Shown here in pieces: positions 6,946-12,776 of a stretch of DNA of 18,539 bases (position 1 is the first letter of the stretch; each line of letters opens with the position of its first letter). Under the pieces are notes generated by a model. The model was not told the DNA's origin and did no database searches. It was given only the letters and a program-made list of their open reading frames with translations. Source of the DNA: an uncultured Clostridia bacterium (GTDB taxonomy: Bacteria; Bacillota; Clostridia; RUG12999); assembly GCA_938005345.1 (NCBI GenBank), contig CALLNG010000119.1, positions 1 to 18,539 on the forward strand. The letters run 5' to 3'. A program made the translations under genes and the position numbers.

Positions 6946-7127
6946 TTGTAAAAACAAGCAGAAGATTCTTCTCGCCTTATATCAAGAGGTATAGGGCAAA
7001 TATACAGCTTTCCTGCCCGAGGTTATGGGGGAGGTAGGAGTGTGTGTGTATGGGTGTGGAAAATCTTCTGACACTCATTTTTTTATGCAAAAAATTAGCT
7101 GGAATTGGTTTTTGGAGGTGTAGGACC
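6946..7127 (+). promoter_or_regulatory. L20-type ribosomal protein leader upstream of infC
   Basis: A 180-base untranslated leader between a consensus promoter and infC. Pairings seen: AGAAGATT (6960-6967) with AATCTTCT (7062-7069), eight perfect pairs over about 95 bases, and GGGCA (6994-6998) with TGCCC (7014-7018). The segment AAGAGGTATAGGGCAAAT and later CCTGCCCGA resemble the Firmicutes L20 leader as I recall it, where L20 binds a 23S rRNA mimic and causes premature termination. The distal strand of the long pairing sits inside the terminator at 7052-7084, so the two folds exclude each other. Family assignment is by memory plus context, not a covariance search. Confidence 0.8.
7052..7084 (+). 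terminator. Attenuator terminator in infC leader
   Basis: GGGTGT (7052-7057; or GAGTGT at 7038-7043) can pair with ACACTC (7071-7076). A small inner GAA/TTC stem is possible, and T7 follows at 7078-7084. Its loop region holds AATCTTCT, which pairs instead with 6960-6967 in the anti-terminated fold. Confidence 0.7.
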
Positions 7128-7643
7128 ATAGGTAAAGAGTTGTTAATTAATGAGGAAATCAGACAAAAAGAAGCGCGGATCATTGACGCGGATGGAACGC
7201 AGCTGGGTATCATGAGTGTTGCACAGGCATTGAAACTGGCTGCCGACAAAAATTTGGATTTGGTGGAAATTGCGCCGCAGGCAAAACCGGTCGTGTGCAA
7301 AATCATGGACTATGGGAAATATAAATTTGAAGCGGCGAAGCGGGAAAAGGAAAACCGCAAGAACCAAAAGACCATTGAGGTCAAGGAAGTCCGCCTGTCC
7401 CCGTCTATTGATACGCATGATTTCGAAACCAAGGCCAGAAATGCTATCAAATTTTTGAAGGCGGGCAACAAAGTGAAAGTGACGCTGCGGTTCCGCGGGC
7501 GGGAAATTAGCCATGCACAGAATTCCAAGGTGGTGCTGGAGCGGTTTGCCGATATGGTAAAAGAATATGGCGCAGTGGACCGCCAGCCCAAAATGGAAGG
7601 GCGGAACATGTTCATGTTCCTCACACCCACTGCCAAGTCATAA
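7128..7643 (+). CDS. infC: Translation initiation factor IF-3, ATA start
   Basis: A 171-residue IF-3, which binds the 30S subunit, checks the initiator tRNA-start codon match and blocks premature 50S joining. The N-domain reads ELLINEEIRQKEARIIDADG, then DLVEIAPQAKPVVCKIMDYG. A basic linker about 75-95 leads to the C-domain with EVRLSPSIDTHDFETKARNA and KVKVTLRFRGREI. The frame is open to 7044, but that start lies in the leader and has no ribosome site. GGAGG at 7114-7118 is nine bases from an ATA at 7128, giving the normal family N-terminus and length. Rare AUU/AUC/AUA starts on infC are known to let IF-3 repress its own translation. First gene of infC-rpmI-rplT. Confidence 0.95.
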   Translation: MGKELLINEEIRQKEARIIDADGTQLGIMSVAQALKLAADKNLDLVEIAPQAKPVVCKIMDYGKYKFEAAKREKENRKNQKTIEVKEVRLSPSIDTHDFETKARNAIKFLKAGNKVKVTLRFRGREISHAQNSKVVLERFADMVKEYGAVDRQPKMEGRNMFMFLTPTAKS

Positions 7644-7646
7644 GGG

Positions 7647-7677
7647 ATACTTTCTTTTCTACACCAGAAAAGAGTAT
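7647..7677 (+). other. Hairpin in the infC-rpmI spacer
   Basis: TCTTTTCT (7653-7660) pairs with AGAAAAGA (7666-7673) over loop ACACC, extended by ATAC/GTAT across two bulged T. No U-tract follows, so it is not a terminator. It could be a processing site, or stabilise the infC 3' end or the rpmI-rplT message. Confidence 0.45.
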
Positions 7678-7718
7678 ATATAAGGAAACTATGAGAGGTT
7701 GAAAGGAGCTAACATATT

Positions 7719-7916
7719 ATGCCGAAATTAAAAACACACCGGGCTACGGCCAAAAGAATCTCCGTTACGAAAAATGGAAAATTCAAACGCGCAAAAGCGT
7801 ACAAAAGCCACATCTTGAACAAAAAGACTACCAAGAGAAAAAGAAATCTGAGAAAAGCAACGTACGCGAGCGAAGCGAATGCAAAAGTAATCAAGAAATT
7901 GTTACCATATCAGTAA
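7719..7916 (+). CDS. rpmI: 50S ribosomal protein L35
   Basis: A 65-residue, very basic ribosomal protein of the large subunit. The family signature is plain: MPKLKTHRATAKRISVTKNG at the N-terminus, then HILNKKTTKRKRNLRKAT. Length is exactly that of bacterial L35. Ribosome site AAAGGAG lies 11 bases upstream of the ATG. It sits between infC and rplT as in almost all bacteria, 18 bases ahead of rplT, and is controlled with them by the leader. Confidence 0.98.
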   Translation: MPKLKTHRATAKRISVTKNGKFKRAKAYKSHILNKKTTKRKRNLRKATYASEANAKVIKKLLPYQ

Positions 7917-7934
7917 GTAAGGAGGGTTTTGACG

Positions 7935-8288
7935 ATGGCAAGAGTAAAAGGTGCGTTAGCAACCAGAAAAAAACATAAAAGAGTCCTGAAAATGGCAAAA
8001 GGGTATTACGGGGCAAAATCCAAACTATATAAAACCGCTAAACAAGCGGTCATGAAGTCTTTGGTATATGCGTATACTGGAAGAAAATTGCGCAAACGTG
8101 ATTTCAGACGTTTGTGGATTACCCGTATCAGCGCGGCAGCGAAAATGAATGGCATGAACTACTCCACGTTTATGCACGGACTGAAGCTCGCAGGCGTGGA
8201 AATGAACCGGAAAATGCTTTCGGAAATCGCGATTGCCGACCCGGCAGCGTTTACTGTGCTGGTGGAAAAAGCAAAAGCGGCCCTGTAA
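7935..8288 (+). CDS. rplT: 50S ribosomal protein L20
   Basis: A 117-residue L20, an early assembly protein binding 23S rRNA and, in Firmicutes, the repressor of its own operon through the leader. The extended basic N-terminus MARVKGALATRKKHKRVLKM is followed by KGYYGAKSKLYKTAKQAV, LRKRDFRRLWITRI and the globular NGMNYSTFMHGLKLAGVEMN. A TTG six bases upstream (7929) is in frame, but GGAGGG (7921-7926) and the universal MARVK start select the ATG at 7935. Last gene of the operon, closed by a terminator. Confidence 0.98.
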   Translation: MARVKGALATRKKHKRVLKMAKGYYGAKSKLYKTAKQAVMKSLVYAYTGRKLRKRDFRRLWITRISAAAKMNGMNYSTFMHGLKLAGVEMNRKMLSEIAIADPAAFTVLVEKAKAAL

Positions 8289-8303
8289 AAATTTGGGCAA
8301 CAT

Positions 8304-8330
8304 AAGGCCGCCGCAAAGGCGGCTTTCTTT
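8304..8330 (+). terminator. Terminator of infC-rpmI-rplT
   Basis: GCCGCC (8307-8312), loop GCAAA and GGCGGC (8318-8323), then TTTCTTT (8324-8330). It separates the translation operon from the potassium uptake genes. Confidence 0.85.
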
Positions 8331-8368
8331 GATGAAATAAACAAATCAGTGAAAAGAAAAGTGGGACA

Positions 8369-8399
8369 GGCCTGCATTGGAAGAGGCCATTGCAAGGCC
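8369..8399 (+). other. Imperfect hairpin upstream of ktrB
   Basis: The segment 8369-8380 pairs with 8387-8399: GGCCT/AGGCC, one bulge, GCA/TGC, a T-T mismatch, then TGG/CCA over a six-base loop. It lies about 27 bases ahead of the ktrB ribosome site. No U-tract follows. None of the landmarks of the c-di-AMP (ydaO) riboswitch is visible, and the gap is too short for one. Confidence 0.4.
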
Positions 8400-8438
8400 C
8401 AAAATGTGTAAGAAAGATAACAAAGCGGAGGACGAATA

Positions 8439-9824
8439 GTGGACAGGATACGATCTCTGATTCGTGGACGCAAAAGCATATTCAAGCTGCTGCGCCCAAC
8501 GCAGATTATTATACTGGGTTTCCTAGCAGTTATTTTGTTTGGCGCGCTGCTTTTGACACTGCCTGTGAGCAGCAAAAGCGGAGAGAGCACGCCATTTATT
8601 GATGCACTTTTCACGGCGACCAGCGCCACATGCGTGACGGGGCTGGTTGTAGTGGACACAGCGGCCCATTGGAGCGTATTTGGGCAGCTGGTTATTTTGG
8701 CGATGATTCAAGTTGGCGGCCTGGGATTTATCACCATGGCCTGCCTGGTTTCTTTTTTGCTGCGGCGGAAAATTTCGCTGCGTGAGCGGCTGATTATGGT
8801 GGAATCCTTTAACCAGTCGGAAATTCAAGGAATTGTCTGGCTGGCGCGCCGTGTGCTGACGGTAACCTTTGTGGTGGAATTGTCAGGCGCGTTGATTTTG
8901 AGCGCCCGCCTAATACCGGAATTTGGATTGTTGGGCGGGGCGTACCGCGGAACATTTATGGCAGTTTCCGCGTTTTGCAACGCCGGTTTTGACGTTATTG
9001 GGAAATATGGGGAATTTGTCAGTTTAATGCCCTATGTCGGCGATTTTGTGATTAATGTGACGGTTATGGGCCTGATTGTGTTCGGCGGCCTGGGATTTTT
9101 CGTGTGGGCGGATTTGTACCGCTACAAACCAGGCGTGGGATACCAGTTCAAGTTGCAGACGATCTTAGTACTGACGGTGACTGCCATTTTAATTGTAGCG
9201 GGCGCGGTGATGATTTTCTGTTTTGAATACCATAATCCACAGACAATCGGGAATTTGCCCATGCCGCAAAAGATATTGGCGTCCTTTTTCCAGTCAGTGA
9301 CGACTAGAACCGCAGGGTTTAATACCATTGACCAGGCGGCAATGTCCGATATGAGCAAACTCGTTTCCATGGTGCTCATGTTCATCGGTGGATCGCCCGG
9401 CTCTACGGCGGGCGGAATCAAGACCGTGACGCTGGCCGTTATTTTAGTTACGGTGTACAACGTGGTGCGTGGGCACAAATCCGTCAATGTCCTGGGCAAA
9501 CATATCGGCCACGGCATCATTTTGCGTGCGCTTAGCATTGTGCTCATTGGTGTGATGGTGCTGTTTGTGGGCGTTGTGATTTTGTCTGTGACCGAGGAAG
9601 CGGGCCTGCAGGTTCTGCTGTATGAGGTGGTTTCCGCGTTTGGCACTGTTGGTGTAACACAGTCTTTGACCCCGGATCTTAGTGCCGTGGGAAAATGTGT
9701 GATTATGGTGTTGATGTTCTTTGGACGCGTCGGTGTGCTCACCATTGGGTATGCTATTGCGGCAAACCAGAACGATGGTACCAACAAAATCCGCTACCCG
9801 CGGGTGCAGCTGATGGTCGGATAA
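8439..9824 (+). CDS. ktrB: TrkH/KtrB family potassium channel subunit
   Basis: A 461-residue membrane subunit of a Trk/Ktr K+ uptake system, with the four-fold repeated M1-P-M2 architecture. All four filter loops and their glycines are intact: TCVTG (64-68), CNAGF (180-184), TRTAGF (289-294) and FGTVG (401-405). The gating intramembrane loop of repeat 3 is GGSPGSTAGGIKT (317-329). The GTG start at 8439 follows GCGGAGGAC; MDRIRSL precedes the first membrane helix. The cytoplasmic partner ktrA follows after a 67-base gap. The Na+-coupled KtrB form is likely from its size, but the TrkH label is equally used for such proteins. No clear promoter was found; a poor TTGCAA...AAAGAT pair near 8391-8419 is the best seen. 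Confidence 0.94.
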   Translation: MDRIRSLIRGRKSIFKLLRPTQIIILGFLAVILFGALLLTLPVSSKSGESTPFIDALFTATSATCVTGLVVVDTAAHWSVFGQLVILAMIQVGGLGFITMACLVSFLLRRKISLRERLIMVESFNQSEIQGIVWLARRVLTVTFVVELSGALILSARLIPEFGLLGGAYRGTFMAVSAFCNAGFDVIGKYGEFVSLMPYVGDFVINVTVMGLIVFGGLGFFVWADLYRYKPGVGYQFKLQTILVLTVTAILIVAGAVMIFCFEYHNPQTIGNLPMPQKILASFFQSVTTRTAGFNTIDQAAMSDMSKLVSMVLMFIGGSPGSTAGGIKTVTLAVILVTVYNVVRGHKSVNVLGKHIGHGIILRALSIVLIGVMVLFVGVVILSVTEEAGLQVLLYEVVSAFGTVGVTQSLTPDLSAVGKCVIMVLMFFGRVGVLTIGYAIAANQNDGTNKIRYPRVQLMVG

Positions 9825-9891
9825 ACAATGGGTGAAGTAGAAAAAGCAGTCAAACAGAAGCGAACAAAAATGGGAATGGAGTAGAAAAACG

Positions 9892-10542
9892 ATGAAAGAA
9901 TCCTATATTGTACTGGGGCTTGGCCGTTTCGGCGAAGCAGTTTGCAAAACGTTGTATGCCAAAGGATATGAAGTGCTAGCAATTGATGAAAATGAAGAAA
10001 TCATCAATGAAATTCAAAACCATGTCACGCATGCGATTGTGGGGGACTGTACAGATGAATCGGTTCTCAAAGCAGTCGGCGCCCGGAACTTTGACGCCGC
10101 GATTGTGGCGGTGGGAGGCAAAATTGAAACCAGTATTTTGTCTACGGTGCTGCTGAAGGAAATGGGCGTTAATTTCATTGTAGCACGCGCGTCCACGGAG
10201 CTGCATGGCCGGATTTTGAAAAAGGTCGGCGCAGACCGCGTGGTGCTGCCGGAGCGGGACATGGGAATCAAGTTCGTGCAGTCGTTGGCATCGTCCCATA
10301 TTGTGGATATGATTGAGCTGTCGGAGGATCACAGTATTGTCGAGGTACGGCCGCTGGCAAGCTGGGTTGGAAAAACGCTGGATGAACTCAACATGCGCAA
10401 GGTGTATGGAATCACGGTGATGGCGGCTAAGGAAGGACGGGACGTTATTGTGTCACCCCGTGCGGATTACCAAATCAAAGAAGACGATATTTTGGTTGTG
10501 GTGGGCAACAACCGCAACATAGATAAAATCAAAGAAAAGTAA
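9892..10542 (+). CDS. ktrA: KtrA/TrkA regulatory subunit of K+ uptake
   Basis: A 216-residue cytoplasmic RCK protein that forms an octameric ring under KtrB and opens it on nucleotide binding. The RCK-N Rossmann domain has GLGRFG (9-14) and the ribose-binding acid Asp32 (IDENEE), then GDCTDESVLKAVGA. The RCK-C domain about 137-213 ends with DILVVVGNNRNIDKIKEK. In Firmicutes, RCK-C domains of this type can bind c-di-AMP and close the channel; that is family knowledge and cannot be read from this sequence. Start is preceded by GGAATGGAG. With ktrB it makes a complete two-gene uptake system, ended by a terminator 10 bases after the stop. Confidence 0.94.
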   Translation: MKESYIVLGLGRFGEAVCKTLYAKGYEVLAIDENEEIINEIQNHVTHAIVGDCTDESVLKAVGARNFDAAIVAVGGKIETSILSTVLLKEMGVNFIVARASTELHGRILKKVGADRVVLPERDMGIKFVQSLASSHIVDMIELSEDHSIVEVRPLASWVGKTLDELNMRKVYGITVMAAKEGRDVIVSPRADYQIKEDDILVVVGNNRNIDKIKEK

Positions 10543-10551
10543 GCGAAAAGG

Positions 10552-10595
10552 AGAGGGGACTTGCCGCGGGCAAAGCGTGGCAGCGTCCCCTCTTT
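10552..10595 (+). terminator. Terminator after ktrA
   Basis: AGAGGGGAC (10552-10560) pairs with GTCCCCTCT (10585-10593), followed by TT. The interior can also form TTGCC/GGCAA. The U-tract is short but the nine-pair G/C stem is strong. Confidence 0.7.
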
Positions 10596-10717
10596 AATTG
10601 CGGAAAAAGCAGCTGTTTTTGTGGATATCTATGCACTTTTGGCGTAGAAACTGGAAAAACAAGCCGCGGCGCACGGTGATTTTGCCGTGGCGCAAACAAA
10701 AAGGAGAGGAAAACCGT

Positions 10718-11518
10718 ATGGAAATCATCACATCCGTGCAAAATGGAAAAGTCAAAGAACTGCGTAAATGTTTGCAGCAAAAGAAATACCGCCAGCAGAC
10801 GGGACGGTTTGTGGTGGAAGGGGAAAAAATGGTGCGGGAGGCCTGCCAGGATGGTATGGAGGTGGATATCATTTTTGTGCGGGAGGATTTGGCGGGTGAC
10901 ATGCACGGGCTGCCGGCAGAAAAATGCGTGCTGGCCACAAACCAGGTGCTGCGTGCGGTCAGCGATACGGTGACGCCGCAGGGAATGGTAGCGGCGCTTC
11001 GCATGCCGCAAGCGGACTTGCAAAGCGCCGCGCAGCGGGAAAACGCACTGTTGCTGCTATGCGAACGGGTGGCGGATCCCGGAAATTTGGGCACGCTGAT
11101 ACGCTGTGCCGATGCTGCGGGCGCAGATGGTGTGATTTTGTGTGGCTGCGCGGACGTCTATAACCCCAAAACCGTCCGTGCCACCATGTCCTCTTTGTAC
11201 CATGTGCCCGCCATTGTGCAGCAGGATGCCATGCAAACCGTGCAGTGGCTGCATGAACAGGGCTTTACATCCTATGCCGCAGCACTGCAAGAGGCGCAGC
11301 CGCCCTTTGCGGCAAACCTACGGGGAAAAACCGTTCTTTGTGTGGGGAATGAGGCAAACGGGCTGACAAAAGAGCTCATTCAGCTGTGCCGGTACCGTGT
11401 GAAAATTCCCATGCCGGGACGGGCGGAATCGCTCAATGTCTCTTGTGCAGCTGCAGTTCTGTTGTATGAGGCTGTCCGACAGAGAATTTTTGAGAAATCA
11501 GAAGAAAATGAAACATAA
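10718..11518 (+). CDS. TrmH/SpoU family RNA 2'-O-methyltransferase
   Basis: A 266-residue SPOUT methyltransferase using SAM to methylate ribose 2'-OH in rRNA or tRNA. An N-terminal substrate-binding domain (about 1-100, with RFVVEGEKMVREA) precedes the trefoil-knot domain holding all three motifs: NLGTLIRCADAAGADGVIL (motif 1), VGNEANGL (motif 2) and IPMPGRAESLNVSCAAAVLL (motif 3). The frame opens 120 bases earlier, but that segment lacks family sequence. AAAGGAGAGG at 10700-10709 sets the ATG at 10718. A hairpin CACGG/CCGTG (10672-10689) lies in its 120-base leader. The target base is unknown; RlmB- or YsgA-like roles are both possible. Confidence 0.93.
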   Translation: MEIITSVQNGKVKELRKCLQQKKYRQQTGRFVVEGEKMVREACQDGMEVDIIFVREDLAGDMHGLPAEKCVLATNQVLRAVSDTVTPQGMVAALRMPQADLQSAAQRENALLLLCERVADPGNLGTLIRCADAAGADGVILCGCADVYNPKTVRATMSSLYHVPAIVQQDAMQTVQWLHEQGFTSYAAALQEAQPPFAANLRGKTVLCVGNEANGLTKELIQLCRYRVKIPMPGRAESLNVSCAAAVLLYEAVRQRIFEKSEENET

Positions 11519-11534
11519 ATTGGTTTTTTATTGC

Positions 11535-11563
11535 TTTACAAAAATTCCTTCCTATAGTATTGT
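11535..11563 (+). promoter_or_regulatory. Putative promoter upstream of dprA
   Basis: TTTACA (11535-11540), a 17-base spacer and TATTGT (11558-11563), in an A/T-rich patch just after the methyltransferase stop. The -10 matches consensus at four of six bases. Confidence 0.5.
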
Positions 11564-11588
11564 ATTAAGCGATATCAAAAATTACCGG

Positions 11589-11614
11589 ACGCGGGATGCG
11601 CTACAATCCCGCGT
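11589..11614 (+). terminator. Nine-pair hairpin between RNA methyltransferase gene and dprA
   Basis: ACGCGGGAT (11589-11597) pairs perfectly with ATCCCGCGT (11606-11614) over an eight-base loop and is followed by TTCCGTTT. It may end the methyltransferase transcript. It also lies downstream of the putative dprA promoter, so it may act as an attenuator or simply as a leader hairpin. Confidence 0.55.
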
Positions 11615-11646
11615 TTCCGTTTGAGAGAAAAGAGCCGGTGAAACGT

Positions 11647-12753
11647 ATGACAGACATGAAATATTGGCTTTGGTTCCAGCTGGCCATGAGCGAGCGGCAT
11701 GAACTAAAATACCGCCTTTGGGAGGCGCAGCCGGATGTAGAACTCCTGTACCATATGAAACGGGAGGACTACCAGGAGCTGGGTATTGACAACAAACGAA
11801 TTTTGGATCTTTTGTGCGATAAACGCATGGACCGTGTGGAGCGGGAGCTAGAGTTTGCGGGCCAGCACCGTGTGGAATTGATTTCCATTGACAGCCAGCG
11901 TTATCCACAGCGGCTGCGGGAAATCCCCAATCCACCGCTTGTGCTATACCAACGCGGGAAACACTTTGAAGAGTGCCTCACGCTGGCAATTGCCATTGTG
12001 GGTACCAGAAAATGCAGTGAATATGGGCGGCAGTGCGCCTTTACGCTTGCACGGGATTTGGCGAAAGCCGGATTTACCGTGGTCAGTGGTATGGCGGCAG
12101 GCATTGACGGCTGCGCCCACCGCGGCGCGCTGGATGGAGAAGGCAAAACCATCGCTGTGTTGGGAAACGGCGTTAACCGGCCCTATCCGGACATTCACCG
12201 GGAACTGATGGTGGACATCATGAACCATGGCAGCGTGGTGAGTGAACTGCCGTTTGACGCAAAACCGCTGCCACAGCATTTTCCGATTAAGAACCGGATT
12301 GTCAGCGGACTTTGTATCGGTGCTATCGCAGTGGAAGGAAAACAGCGCAGCGGTGCAAGTATTACCATTCACCATGCCAATGAGCAAAGCCGTGAGACCT
12401 TTGCCGTGCCCGGCAACATCAACCAGGAAAATTCCCAGCTTTGTAACCGATTGATTCAGTGCGGCGAGGCCAAACTCATCACCTCGGTGGATGACGTGCT
12501 GGAAGAATTTGAAGCGGCATACGGCCATTTGCTGCACAAAGAGGAAAGACAGGCACAGACAGCGGCACAGCGGCCGCTGACGGAGCAGGAAAAGCAAATT
12601 GTTGCCCTGCTGCAGCAGGAGCCTAAACAGCTGGAGGAACTTTGCCGGCTGACTGGGTGGAACGTGGCGCAAATGGGCATGGTGTTAACCATGCTGGAAG
12701 TGGACCAAATCATTTACCAAATGCCGGGCAAATATTTTGGGCTGCAAAAATAA
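11647..12753 (+). CDS. dprA: DNA processing protein DprA (Smf)
   Basis: A roughly 368-residue DprA, which loads RecA on single-stranded DNA in transformation and is widely kept in non-competent species. A helical N-terminal domain is followed by a Rossmann-like core: IAIVGTRKCSEYGRQCA, VVSGMAAGIDGCAHRGAL, TIAVLGNGVNRPYP, FPIKNRIVSGLC, VEGKQRSGASITIHHA and ETFAVPGNI. A winged-helix C-terminal domain spans about the last 65 residues (EKQIVALLQQEPKQLEELCR). The start is uncertain: the ATG at 11647, a GTG at 11638 or the frame start at 11596 (inside the hairpin) are all open, and no site is well placed. I chose 11647 as giving a normal N-terminus. topA follows after 23 bases, the classical dprA-topA-trmFO order. 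Confidence 0.93.
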   Translation: MTDMKYWLWFQLAMSERHELKYRLWEAQPDVELLYHMKREDYQELGIDNKRILDLLCDKRMDRVERELEFAGQHRVELISIDSQRYPQRLREIPNPPLVLYQRGKHFEECLTLAIAIVGTRKCSEYGRQCAFTLARDLAKAGFTVVSGMAAGIDGCAHRGALDGEGKTIAVLGNGVNRPYPDIHRELMVDIMNHGSVVSELPFDAKPLPQHFPIKNRIVSGLCIGAIAVEGKQRSGASITIHHANEQSRETFAVPGNINQENSQLCNRLIQCGEAKLITSVDDVLEEFEAAYGHLLHKEERQAQTAAQRPLTEQEKQIVALLQQEPKQLEELCRLTGWNVAQMGMVLTMLEVDQIIYQMPGKYFGLQK

Positions 12754-12776
12754 ATGCGGATGGGAGAGAATAGAAT

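Noticed and set aside
8331..8425. c-di-AMP (ydaO) riboswitch upstream of ktrB
   Set aside because: The gap is too short and the characteristic conserved segments are missing.
10598..10717. 40-codon extension of the RNA methyltransferase
   Set aside because: It begins just past a terminator, has no family similarity, and a strong ribosome site precedes the ATG at 10718.
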